From: Erythroxylum novogranatense
Taxonomy: Eukaryota; Streptophyta; Magnoliopsida; Malpighiales; Erythroxylaceae
Direction: 5' to 3'
Length of the DNA stretch: 64,000 nucleotides
Assembly (NCBI GenBank): GCA_029891385.1
Contig: CM057231.1
Span: 61,363,103 to 61,427,102 of the forward strand
Part shown: positions 24,271-35,689 of the stretch, piece after piece
Layout of the letters: each line of letters begins with the position of its first letter
Position numbering within the stretch: position 1 is the stretch's first letter
The notes under the pieces: model-generated
The model's input: only the letters and a program-made list of their open reading frames with translations
Databases searched by the model: none
Told to the model about the DNA's origin: nothing
Position numbers and translations under genes: made by a program

Positions 24271-25708
24271 ATGCAGAAGATAGAATTTGACTTTGAGGTC
24301 TTCATGAAAGTTGTAGCTCTTGAAGTCCTCTTTTGAATCATCCAAAGAACGCTTTAATCAGAAATTTTTAGAGAAATATATAACTGTTTCCTCGAAACGG
24401 GTTTAGTATGATTAAGGACAAAAACTAATTGGATTTTTTTGATCATAACTCCTTCTCTAGATACCCAAATGACTTCATTTTTGAACCATTGGACTGATAA
24501 GACATTGTTCTACATCTTTACCAAAAATTATAGCCCTCTGAATCAAATTGAGAAAAATTGAGTGAAAAAGTGGAACGGGTATAGTGAGTGCATTCTTAGA
24601 TAGTATGAACTGATGTTATTCTACTGAACATACTTCAGTATTTGATGCTATCTTAATCTATAGAGCTCCAAATGCAATGATTTCTAATTTGTGGTAAACT
24701 AGAGACATGGAGCTACAAATGGTACGAAGAACTTGAAATCTAATTCAGTCTCTAAGACGTTTAAATTTTAGATGAAAGTTGTGCATAGTACATTATTTTG
24801 GACAAGAGCAGTCCGAAACTGTTTGAGGTATATCTTCCCAATTACCGAACCAAGTTGAGTGGTTTTGGTGCCAATGGATCCATAAGATATAAAGGAATAC
24901 TTTTCTAGAAGAGAGTATGACCTAATTACTTCGGCTTCACTTTCTAATTTAATGTGAATAGTAGACCCGAAAGGGGTGACTTGGAAAAAAAAGATGAGTT
25001 TTGATATGAGAATGATCTTGTGATAAAATTGATGGATTGATACCTGGGGTTGTCATGAACATGCATTGTACATATTTCATTGCATTCATGTGCATTATTA
25101 AACATCTATAATTGTGTAAATTGTGATATATGTGTATGTTATTTGTCATAGAGGAGCAATTAGAATGTCAACAAACGTTGCCGGAACTTCCAGACAATAA
25201 TTTCGGGAGAAACTAGTGAGTAACCTAGACGGTTTCTTTCAATTATTGTTTGCTTATAATTATGATTGAATAATGAATGAATGTGAAAGTGAAGATCTAT
25301 GTGTTTTATCAAGTGATTGATTGTGTTACATGCATTCCATTCATGAATGCAAAGTCAGATAATAGAAGTTGGGACTAGGGCAGCCAACGATTAGAGCTTA
25401 AAGCTCAATGTGTGGAAATGAGCCTTGAGCTAAAAAATGTTTCAGTGTCTTAGGTTCAACGTGTAATGAGCCCTGTATCCTCATCGGATAGGGCATAGAA
25501 TAAATGAGCCCAGTATCTAAAATAGATAAGCGACAGTTCAGGCGCCCAGTCACAACAATGTAACAATTGGAAAGTGTCTCATGAGTATTTCATATGCATC
25601 TTGTTAAGTATGTTTGATAGAGTGAAATGCAAAATTGCTTATGCTTAAGTGAAAGTGTGTTACTCATATGAAATGTAAAATTGTGAAATAATTATGATAA
25701 GAATTGAG

Positions 25709-25755
25709 TGAACCATCGATGATGGTTATCTCATTGAGTTCGCAAAACTCACCAA
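25709..25755 (+). promoter_or_regulatory. Conserved double stem-loop of family A LTR
   Basis: ACCATCGATGATGGT (6-bp stem) is followed by TGAGTTCGCAAAACTCACC (TGAGTT pairs with AACTCA). The same pair occurs at 36090-36137 and 43379-43426 (reverse strand) and at 58718-58764. It lies within the last 500 bp of the LTR, a region that can hold transcript-end signals. Function unknown. Confidence 0.6.
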
Positions 25756-26187
25756 AATTGCAACGTTGCCTTTTCAGGACCGAGGGACGACTCTAGTTAT
25801 TGAGAGGCTCTATTGTTGTGTAGATTGTGATTTGACTAGAGAAGTCATGACTCAAAGGTCGGTCAGTTGGAATTTTTTGGATGGCTTAGATAGATTTGAT
25901 ATATTCTTCTCCTTCATGTAGTACTTTTGTACTAGGTTTTGTTGGTGTACATGTAGTAAAGGTTGAAAGACACAATGTAGACTTTCGATTTTTGAAAAAA
26001 GGAAATGAGGAAAAGTTGGTTTCAAAAATATTGTGATTTCTTATGATGCTTTTAAGTGAAGATTGATATGATGCCATATGAAAAAAATGTAGTGATCAAA
26101 CGTAGCTCGCCCTTATCGTAGGATATGCACCAGAATGACCTTCGGGCGTCCCAGTGTATACCCTACGGTAAGGGGCGCTATATCTTT

Positions 26188-26598
26188 TTTTTCTCCTCAC
26201 CTTGAACAATTTACAACTCCAGTAGGTTGTTATGGAAAATTTCTTACATAAAAATTGAAACTACAATATTGATAACATTAAGATAATAACATGTATCATC
26301 TTGTCTGAGAGAATGTGGCATAACATTTGATATTTTAAATGTTACCTCTTCATCTATAACCCTCTACACCAATTTATCATCACTAACGTTAATTATAACT
26401 CTAAATGTAGTTAAAAAGGTAACCTAAAATCAAAATAATTCAGAATCTTCTAATATCACAAAATTAACTGGAAAATAAACTTTTCTATATTAATCAACAC
26501 ATCTTTAATAATTCCTTTAGGTTATTTAAATGACCTTTGAGCTAATTGAATGCTTATTCTAGTTGGTTTAGTCCTAACCCTAATTTCTTCAATAATTT
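26188..26598 (-). pseudogene. gypsy protease remnant, C-terminal part
   Basis: The minus strand gives KLGLG near 26570, then TKPTRISIQLAQRSFK, PKGIIKDVLINIEKFIF and a stretch ending near an EEVTFKI...MRH-like segment. This is the retropepsin region of Athila/Tat gypsy Pol. Its N-terminal part (GASINLIPY) lies at 27980-28030, on the other side of a solo LTR. Confidence 0.78.
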
Positions 26599-27979
26599 TG
26601 ACAGCACGTGTCGAGTGCATTACAAAATTTACCTAACTCTGCATACTAAAATTTGTAGTTATGGTGAGTCAAGATCAAATCCACATGAAATATTCTGTTA
26701 ATTTCTTTAATGAAATTAATTGATGTAAGGACACTATAAAAATCGAGTTTTGGATTTTTAGCAATTTGGAAAATAAAATAAAAGCAAACTATCGAAAACA
26801 AATTAAAACAAGAAATAAAAAATGATTAAAGGGTCAAGTATGAGTAAGATCTGATTCTAAGGTTAATCTCAGCTTAAACACGATCAAGCGTATTCCATCA
26901 TCCTAACGTCTTTATACCTCTCTTCGGATTATTGATCTGAGACTAATAGAACACTATACTAATCTTGGTTTTCCCTTCGATTGTTTTTAATTAACATACA
27001 ATTGTTAATTAAACCTAACCACTGAATAACTTAGGATACGATCTTTAGATTTAATTCAACAGTAGCATTACGAAATAAAAAATGACCAATATATATAGTA
27101 AGCTCACACGTTTACGTTATTAACCTAAGTTATGTTGTTCCTAATAATTCACGATCATTAGATGCTACTAACAAACATTAAATGTAACAATTACGAATTG
27201 CATTGAACATTATGGCAATAGGTTTGAAATAGAACAAACAAAGTAAAATATTAAGATCATCTATCCAAATCCCAACTCAATTAACACAAGCAACATAACA
27301 ATTCGAAAAGAGCTTACAACGTTAAAAAATGAAATAGCTTAATTGTGACTTGGCTTTGATATCCTCGTTGAATCGACATCGGGAAGATGCCCTTCCATCT
27401 CCATCTTCAAGCGCTCACATTCGACCATCCACTTCATTGCCATTATTGGTGTTGAAGAACGAAGAAAAACCTTAAGAGAAAATGAGAGAAAATTGTCGAC
27501 TAGGTTATGTCCCCCAAATTGCTTTCTGCCATCACTCTCTTTTCCTCACGTAGTAAAATTTAGGTTTAAAACCAAGTGACACCTAACTAGGAAACTTGGC
27601 TTTCTCACGTTCAAGCAATGTAATCACACGATTGTGTAAGCCTCTCACGATCATGAGAGATGGTGCATGGGTGTGAGAGATTTCTCACGCCCATGCAATC
27701 CAATGTTTGCTTGTGAGACTTCTCCTTTCTCTATTATTCATTTGACATTCTCTCTTGCCTCTTTTTCTTTCAATCCTCTTCTTTTTCATGCTCTATGAAT
27801 CAATAGAATATGGAAATTTAGAAGATGCTTCAGTGACATGCTTTCAGGTCACTTTAACTTCTTTACTTCTGAAAAGTACCTAAGATCAAATATAAGCTAA
27901 AATGAGTATCATAAGCATTTCTAAGGCATTAATCACTAAATGTAGTATATTAAATGAATCAACATTTAAACACATATCA
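26599..27979 (-). mobile_element. Solo LTR, family C (Athila-like), 1.38 kb
   Basis: In plus-strand terms it runs from TGACAGCACGTGTCGAG to CACATATCA and has a perfect target duplication AATTT (26594-26598 and 27980-27984). Removing it joins the protease text LIPYK to LLKKLGLG in one frame. Read on the minus strand it starts TGATATGTGTTTAAATG and ends with the CTCGACACGTGCTGTCA type of terminus found in Athila-like LTRs. The block 27642-27696 has strong inverted repeats. No coding sequence. Confidence 0.9.
27642..27696. repeat. Hairpin cassette in family C solo LTR
   Basis: CTCTCACGATCATGAGAG (27642-27659) has a 6-bp perfect stem. The stretch 27665-27696 has a 14-bp stem, GCATGGGTGTGAGA against TCTCACGCCCATGC, with one wobble pair and a four-base loop. 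Together they form two adjacent hairpins. Confidence 0.85.
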
Positions 27980-29060
27980 AATTTGTAGGGTATCAAATTA
28001 ATACTTGCCCCTAAATTAACAAGCTACCAATTAATAGGGAATAGTAAAACTCTTTGGATCTTTTAGCTTTTTGGAAATCTTGTTTTGGAAAATGGTATAA
28101 CAAGTCTTTCTTAATGTCACAATAAATAGCTCCTCTAATTTTCCCTTATTTGAGAGAAACCTCATTAAAAATATAGTGTATTTAGGCATTTGTGAAAACG
28201 TCAACAAAAGGTAAGTTAATATATTGTTGTTTAAAAAGTTAAAAAAACTTACCAAATTGCTCATCCATGTAATTCTTCTTCAACTTTGCTAGGTATAGAA
28301 TTGTAGGTTTAAACCCTTTAATAAGTTGAGGTTGCTCACCACCTTTCTCTCCTCCTCACCTTATTGTTCTTCCACTCTTAAATCCTTACCATTTGTAAGG
28401 GAAACTACCTTTTAATGCTCTTTAATATTTGTTTTAGTATTGACAGATAAGCTTCCTTGATGTCTCTCAAAACCAACTCAGCAAATTATCTAATATAATT
28501 CTCCAAGTTATGAATAAAAGCCTCCTAATTTCTTAATAAAGCTTCATTAGCTTGAAAATGAGCTTCAAATTTTTGATTAAATTCTATCTTAAGACCTTCC
28601 ATGTTAGGCTTCTTCTTTTGATAGGGATGGTGCTGATGAAGTCCTTGTGGATGGTTGCCTTTATTGTCCCTCATTTTTCTAAGAAAAATTTGGGTGGCTC
28701 CTCTAACATGGATTGTATGTTTTATGATATGGATGAGGGATATGACTCATATAATCAACTTGTTTAAGTAGTTGTGCCATAGCCTTAACAACTAGACATT
28801 CATGGCCTCAGGTCCTTCCTTATATATATCACATGACTTTACTTGAGCTGATTGTTATACGATTGATTATCCATCAATCCTTTTATTGAGAGTTTCAACC
28901 TAAACAACTAGACTTGTAACTATATCAACATCATAAACACGGGCTAGTTTACTAGGCTTTAGTTTAGTGGAATGTCATTAATAACTATTAATAGCCAACT
29001 CTTCAATTAACTTTTGGGTTGTTTAAGGCTTTTTACTATTTTAAACATTGCCAACTATTC
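27980..29060 (-). pseudogene. gypsy gag and start of protease
   Basis: On the minus strand the clearest part is 28031-28264: QMPKYTIFLMRFLSNKGKLEE, then IFQNKISKKLKDPKSFTIPY, typical of the Gag/protease junction of Athila/Tat elements. GASINLIPY follows at 28010-27984. Upstream, 28270-28800 gives HPNFS, a His/Pro/Gln-rich segment and EASI-HNLENQIGQ-like remains; the gag body is very degraded toward 29060. It is the 5' part of the element continued at 26598, 22563, 17053 and 15790. Confidence 0.8.
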
Positions 29061-29639
29061 CGTTTATCTTTTGCTTTGTTAAATGTTAAGAGTATGTTGA
29101 AAAAAATGTAGTGGAGTAGGCATGCAATATATTTAAGTAAAACAATGCCAATAACTACATAAAGTATAAAGGAAGAAGGTTACTTATAGGAGGTAACCTG
29201 TAATGAAGAGCAAGGAGAGGAAGCACTCGGGTGATGAAGAAGAACACGATCCAGAGAAAACATAAGGTGCTAAGTATTAAGATGAACATGTAAAAAATAA
29301 AAACAATTAAGAGAGGAAAATAAAAACAATTGCAATTAAACTTTTAAAAGGGGACCAATTGCAAAATTATAGAGAACTTCCAAGCTTTCACACCAGGAGG
29401 CTAAGTAGCTTATGCAAGAGACACCTAAGAGAATATAGTTTAATATATCGAAAGGGGATCCACGTGTTTATTTGTAATAAGAGTTTAATGTACTGCATGG
29501 TTTTCTTTTGTCCTTTCCCTAAGGATTGATGCTAGTGTATGAGCTTATTATATCCTACAAGTCATATAATTATTTAATTTTTAAATTTTTTTCCTAAACT
29601 AGAAGATATTTTAACATTGGAGAGAGATTATTAGAGATG
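29061..29639. other. Unassigned A/T-rich stretch
   Basis: This lies between the gypsy gag remnant and a LINE fragment. It probably includes degraded gypsy 5' sequence. No gene, RNA or clear repeat is visible. Confidence 0.4.
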
Positions 29640-29743
29640 ATTATGTGATGATCGTTAAAAAGTGACTTTTATATCCTATGAGATCACCGACTTGTTAAAA
29701 AAAGGAAATGCTTTTATCCCATTCTTTAAACCAAAACACCTTA
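29640..29743 (-). pseudogene. LINE ORF2 fragment, left of a solo LTR
   Basis: The minus strand reads LKCFGLKNGIKAFPFFNKSV when joined across the LTR at 29744-32925, matching the K-WL-GD-NT-FFH region between endonuclease and reverse transcriptase of plant LINEs. It becomes unrecognisable below about 29640. Confidence 0.6.
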
Positions 29744-32700
29744 TGTTGGGCAACATCTCCGGAACCCAACTCTGTTGCGAATATCATACTACTTGAGCAT
29801 ATGATCCTGTAAGGTTATTTCCAAAAACCCTTATTAAGCATCATCCCACATGGGTGGCGTGCCTATGACAAACAACATCAAAACAAACTTATTACCTTAA
29901 TGTTGGATCCTATCTCTGAATGTGAAGTCTAAGTCTTGCTGAAAGATCATAAGACTCTCATATCTTTACTTCATCATACTCGTTAATAGGTTACTTACAA
30001 ATGATCATTATCATTACATTTCAATACCCTCAAAACAAAAGGGTTTTACAATGCTATAATGGCTTTTCAAGCCGCCTTATAACATAATCCGAAAATGAAA
30101 AAATACCAAATAAGCAAATTCGGAGTGATGCCTTGACTCTCTTTCACTCCATCTCTCGCTCATAACCTGGGGGTGGGGACAGGAGGGGGTGAACTTAAAA
30201 GCTCGTGGGTAACAAGTTTATAACCGAGAAACAAGCAAAAACCGTTTAAAAAGTTCTTTTTCATAGAAAGTTCTTATTGAATCATCAAATACATGTTTCT
30301 AAAAATCCTTGTCATGTAATCAAAATCAAAACAACATAATTCATGCATTTTTCCACTTGGTCACAATTCATAAACACATAAGCACATCAAATGGCTCGAG
30401 GGTTCTGTGGAACAAAACAAAGAAACCGAAGTTTACTTCGTGAACGAAATGAGTCCACATTTTGGATCTCGTGGGCCATAAGCGAGCAGCAGGGAGAAAG
30501 CTTTATGTCAACGTGTAAGTGACTACGAAACGGTTCCTCTCTCGCCCAAACAAAACACATACGCAGTGCTCAAAATCATTTTATCAAAATGAAACGCTTT
30601 CATACTTTTCATGTTCTTTTTCTTCTTTCCATTCAAACCAAAATGCCATGACACAATTCCATGGCATAACATGTTCATATATCACAATGCATTTTTTCAT
30701 ATTCACAACAATTCAAATCCAATCCATGAAGCATATACACACATATAAGCAAATTTTTAAATCATTTGAAAACAGTATATGCACATTTATGAAGTACTTG
30801 AAATCATTTTACTCTCTTGATTTGGGAAAAACTTTAATGGCTCATTATTTAATTATAAATTGAAACCCACCTGATTTCTTTGCTTATAACTTGCTCAAAG
30901 ATGCCTCTCCTCTTGCTCCTTTTGCCTTCCTTGATTTTCTTCATTCTTCACCAAATGAAGGGATCTTTAGCTCAAAGGGAAGCTCTTCTCTTTCTCTACT
31001 TGTTTCCTTTCTTGATCAACTCCAAAATCTCTCTTGTAGGCTAGAGAAATTGAAACCCTAACTTGTTTTCTCTTCTTTCCCTCTTTCTCTTCTTCTCTTT
31101 GTACTTCTCTCTCTTTTTCATGACATTCTCTCTTTTTTCTCTAAAATTTTCGTTCTTCTCCTCTACTCCCTTCCATTTTCGTGTTTCTACTCCATTTATA
31201 GGCAAGACAACACCTCTTCTTCCAATTATGCCCTTAATGATTGAGAATTGTCCCATTTGCCCTTCCAGTTATGCCTTATGTCTTTTACACGTAAGTGTCT
31301 TGCCAAAAGTAGTCTTGAATATTCTGACATAACACTTTATTCTAGAAGACTCTTCTCTATTGTCTTATGTTTCTAATGACACCAAAAGCATTCAATTTGG
31401 TTCAGTAGTGTGAAAATTATATTCCAATATCTCCATATTGTTTTTATTCCGAGACAATACTCTATACTCAACTTCCATCAAAAATTGAAACTCTTAAAAT
31501 CTGATTCAGAATTTGATTTCTTCATATAATTTGTATTCCTATGTTTCTAGTTTACTCCAAATAAAAAATCATCTTATTTGGAACTCTACATATCACGATA
31601 TCATCAAAATACTGAAGTATGTTCAGTATAATACCATCAGTTCATATTACTTAAGAGCACACTCACTGTACCCGTTCCACTCTTTTCACTCAATCTTTCT
31701 CCATTTATTTCAGATGGCCATGATTTTTGGTAGAGATGTAGAGCAATGTCTTACGAATCCAATGGTTTAAGAATCAAGTCATTTGGATGTCTAGAGAGGA
31801 AGTTATGACCAAACAAAGCAACTATGTTCATGACCTCAATCATCTTACTTTGCTTCGTCTTACTTTGTACAATGACTTTGTCTTACTTTGTACAGTAACT
31901 TCGTCTTATTTTGTTTCGTCTTACTTTATACAGTAACTTCTTCTTACTTTGTACAGTAACTTTGTCTTACTTTGTACAATAACATCATCTTGCTTTGCTT
32001 CGTCTTACTTTGTACAATAACTTCGTCTTACTTTGTATAGTAACTTCGTCTTACTTTGTTTCATCTTACTTTGTACAATAACTTCGTCTTACTTTGTACA
32101 GTAACTTCGTCTTACTTTGCTTCATCTTACTTTGTACAGTAACTTTGTCTTACTTTGCTTCGTCTTACTTTGTGCAGTAACTTCGTCTTACTTTGTACAG
32201 TAACTTCGTCTTACTTTGTACAGTAACTAAGACGATGAACAGTAACTAAGACGATACAACATTACAACTTGTAATGCTCGTATCTCTCAACTCTGATATC
32301 CAAAAATTTCATACTTTATATCAATGGAAAGCTAGAAAGATAAGTTACAACTTTCATGAGACAAATTTATCAAAATCTCTCTAGATCAACCTAGAAAATT
32401 CATAGAACTTTCAGATCAAAAATCCAACTCTCTACTACTATTCATTCCTAAATTTTTTAGACTTCATTTTTTTTCAAAAACTAACATTTTAAACTTTTAT
32501 TTCTAATTTTTCTACTCCATTTCACCAACTCATTCACCATAAATTCGTACTACTCCAAAAATATACAAGTTTAGTTAAAAAAATCCTCAAAACCTAAAAT
32601 TCATAATCAACCTATTCATGCTTTGTCACTTTTCTGCATTTCAACTTTCATGCTCAAACACTATTCTTCCTCTCAACTTCCATTTACACAATCTTTCTCA

Positions 32701-32925
32701 CTCTAGACCATCATCTTACAATTTTTTTTCAACTAAAAAATCATTCTATTGGTTATCTCTAACCCTCACATATTCAAATACACTCATCATCAACTTACTA
32801 CATTCACTATCTAAATCTTGTATATCTTTCAACTTCAAGAATTCTCCTTTTCTTCACTCATAACTAATCACTAACAATTTCTCAAATAATAGTTCTAACT
32901 TTTAAGAAAAGTACGAGGTTCAACA
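29744..32925 (-). mobile_element. Solo LTR, family B, 3.18 kb
   Basis: It runs from TGTTGGGCAACATCTCC to GAGGTTCAACA with an imperfect target duplication (CCTTA at 29739-29743, CTTTA at 32926-32930). Removing it restores the LINE reading. The left part (ATCCCACATGGGTGG near 29847) matches the right part of the family B LTR near 47450 in reverse, so this copy is in minus orientation. Inside are a minisatellite (31841-32256), repeated modules near 31380-31620 and 31690-31810, and a stem-loop near 30185. Open frames such as 31063-31332 are low-complexity Phe/Leu/Ser text and are not taken as genes. Confidence 0.87.
31841..32256 (-). repeat. Minisatellite with core CTTCGTCTTACTTTG
   Basis: About 20 units are present, mostly CTTCGTCTTACTTTG alternating with a TACAGTAA spacer, and with point changes such as TTTCATCTTAC. 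The reverse complement CAAAGTAAGACGAAG is the core of the repeat at 24074-24270, although that lies in another LTR family. Unlike a CRISPR array, the spacers are themselves repeated. Confidence 0.95.
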
Positions 32926-33530
32926 CTTTAGCTCTCTATCTTCATAGGGAGTGGTTGAAGATAACATTTTAAGAATTATCCACTAATGCCTATTTCTCTT
33001 TAACCCTTAAGGCCTCATTAATAGGAGAATGATAAAGGTTATTTTATGCTCTAGATAGTCCTTCTCTTGCTTCATTCACTGCAAGTTAAGTGTCCTTATC
33101 TTTCTTTTATTAAGTTTTTTTAGTTCATCAGTGATTTTTTGAATTTTTAATAGAGGTTTGTCCTTAGATTTCAAAACTGATTCCCTTCTTTACCACATCC
33201 TTAAGGCTCTCCACTTCATTCAAATGATTGATAAATGTAAAGGGATGCTTGATTCTTGAGGAATTCAATAAAGTCTGAATCACTATAGGACTGTGATTAG
33301 AAAACATTGGATTCTAGAAATGAGCTAAATTGTTATGAAAGGTGGAGAACCATAATTCAGTCACAAGAGCCATATTAATCTTTTTCCTAAAAGACCATGT
33401 TTATTTTTTATTGTTATAATAAGTATAGTAAAAGCATTGTCACTGAAATCATTAGAAAAATTCCTTATACTTCCATTAACTTTATTAGGGTGTACCATGT
33501 TGACAGATCTGGATTATATTATGTTTTCTA
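32926..33530 (-). pseudogene. LINE ORF2 fragment: endonuclease end and linker
   Basis: On the minus strand ALVTELWFSTFHNNLAHF and NHSPIVIQTL near 33280-33390 match the C-terminal endonuclease region of plant LINEs (DRALVN...FSDHSPI). NEAREGLSRA and SPINEALRVKE follow near 33010-33080. The upstream part NVVHP/NGSIRNFSNDFSD lies near 33450-33510. It continues across the solo LTR to 29743 and, on the other side, across a larger insertion to 47778-48180. Confidence 0.72.
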
Positions 33531-35689
33531 GGTTTTTGAGTATGTTTTTAAGTATTTCCTTAGATGATAATAATATGTTTAGGATTTAGAATTGTGTTAT
33601 TGTTAGTGTTTTTCGTGTTTTAATTGTTTGATTGGTTTAGAGAATCAATTTTGATCTTAAATTTATATTTTAATGAGTGTTTGATATGTTTGTGAGTGAA
33701 TGGAAATAGAAAAATTAAAGAAAAGAAGGAGAATTTGAAGCAAGAATAAGTCACGATTGTGGCAGAAGGGTATGAACAAGACATGCCATAATCGTGGCAT
33801 GATGTTTTCTAGCACCCGAGTTTTTTTAAACTTTTTTTTTAATGTTTTGGGGTTATTTTTAAAACCAAATTAAGTGAAAAAAAATCTTAGAAACAACCTT
33901 AATAGCCTCAAGAAGTATTTAAGGGAAAGAAAAACTCTAAAAGTAAGATTCACATCGGATTCAAAGAAGACTAACAATGAGATATAAAAAAAACTCCATA
34001 ATTTCTAGATTTCTAGATCAAGTCACAAACTATTTTTCTTTCTTTTCTGTTCATCTATTTCATTATTTTGGATGTTGATTTGAATTATTAGGATATTGAA
34101 CATGATTATGAGTTTCCAATTCATATTAGGGAGTATTCTTGATTTGTTTTGTTAAACTTTATTCTTGTTGAATTTAATATATCTATGAATGCTTTATGAT
34201 ACTTGGTAATAACTAAGGAGATTGAATCAAGTTATTTATATTAAGTAGCATAATGAGAGTTGGTAGCATAATAGACCTGAAATTATCAAATTAATAAACA
34301 ATTAAAGACAAATATTAATTGTGAATTAATTATCCTTAGAATTATTTCAAATTCAATTGAATAGTTAGGAGTAGTTTTGTGAATCAAGAGGTTGCAATTC
34401 CATTATTATTGATTTCAGTTAGGATTACCTAATTATATATCAAAAGAGGGTAATCAAAACCTTAGGATATCTAAGATCAAGCATAAATTAAATCAAAAGA
34501 TAAATGGAAGACAAAATAAGGATATAACAATTTCTAAGTTTTTATTATTGATTAACTTTATTCTTATTGTTAGCCTCAAAGATTCACTTATTTAGTTTTC
34601 TTATTTTAGTTAATTTATTTTAATTTAACCAATTTTTTATTATTTTAATGTTGGCCCCATATTTTTTTCTCTAGTTAAGCATGATTTAAATGAATTTTGA
34701 GGTTTTGATGAATTTAATTTTGGAGTTATTATTATGTTAATATTAGCAAGATTATATGACATAGGTTAATTGAATTAAAGTGTTAAGGTAGTAAGATTGC
34801 ATGAAAGGCATTTTTGGAAGACCATTTAAGGTTAAAAGAACCTAAGATTATAAGGAAGGGTAAAATGGACTTTTTAAGCTCATTAAAGGGTAAATAGGAG
34901 AAGATAAAAGGTGGGCTTGGATGTGAAGAAGCCAAAAAAACGAAAATTAGAAGGAAAGAAGGAGAGAGTTTCGGTTTTGAGAGGAAAGAAAAAAGAAACG
35001 TTAGGTTTTGTTTTTTCTTAGTCTTAAAGAGTGATTTTGAAGTTGTTCAAGAAGAGAAAAAGGAAGAGGAGGATTAGAGTTTCCATTAGAGCCAACAATC
35101 TCACTAATTGGTAAAGATTCAAGGTAAATCTAATTTTAATCTTTTGGATTTTGGAAAGGGTTGTGGTTCTTAAAGCTTAAGAAATGTATGAGTTTTAGAA
35201 CTCTAAAATCAATTTTAGTGAATATGTCTTGTGGGTTCTCCAATTTGAATCCTTATTGAATATGAATTTTGTCTTTGATAAAAGGGAATCAAAGAAGGCA
35301 AGAGGAGTAAGAGTAGAGGCATTTTTTAGCAAAGTTTTAAGCAAGAAAATTTTCATGTTTATAATTGAGTAATGAGCCATTAATGTTTTTCCAAATGAAG
35401 AGAATAAATGATTTCAATTACTTCATAAATGTTGTTTTTAATGCTATTGAATGATTTGCGAAATTGCTACATGTTTTGCTATATGAATTTTGATGATGAA
35501 TTGTGATATAAAAATGATTCTGAAAAGACTTTATGTCTATGAAGTTAAGTTTCAGAAATGAGTCATTTTGGGCAATATGTTTGCAAGATGTGAAATGCAT
35601 GATTATGTGGTAGTCCCCTAAGTTAAGTCAAGTGCACTTTGACAAAAGGTTTCTCCCACCTGCCCGCTAGTGGCATGGAGCTCCTTCAT

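Larger units (their letters stand above)
22569..26182 (+). mobile_element. Solo LTR, family A, 3.6 kb
   Basis: It starts TGTAACATCCCATTACC and ends GGGGCGCTATA, with a perfect target duplication TCTTT at 22564-22568 and 26183-26187. The same terminal sequences occur on the chromovirus LTRs at 35690 and 42984 (opposite orientation). There is no coding region. Inside are a minisatellite (24074-24270), repeated modules near 23750, 24440 and 24655, and a conserved double stem-loop near 25709. It interrupts the gypsy element between its protease and reverse transcriptase parts. Confidence 0.92.

Noticed and set aside
23947..24345. Overlapping minus-strand open frames rich in Leu, Arg, Phe and Ser
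   Set aside because: They only translate the AAGTAAGACGAAG minisatellite in different frames; there is no domain or start-site support.
31063..31332. Open frame with Phe/Leu/Ser-rich, membrane-like text
   Set aside because: It lies inside a solo LTR and reflects a T/C-rich tract; the frame is not conserved in related LTRs.
31841..32256. CRISPR-like array of repeats and spacers
   Set aside because: Units are short, imperfect and the spacers are themselves the same TACAGTAA-type word; this is a minisatellite in a plant LTR and no cas genes exist.
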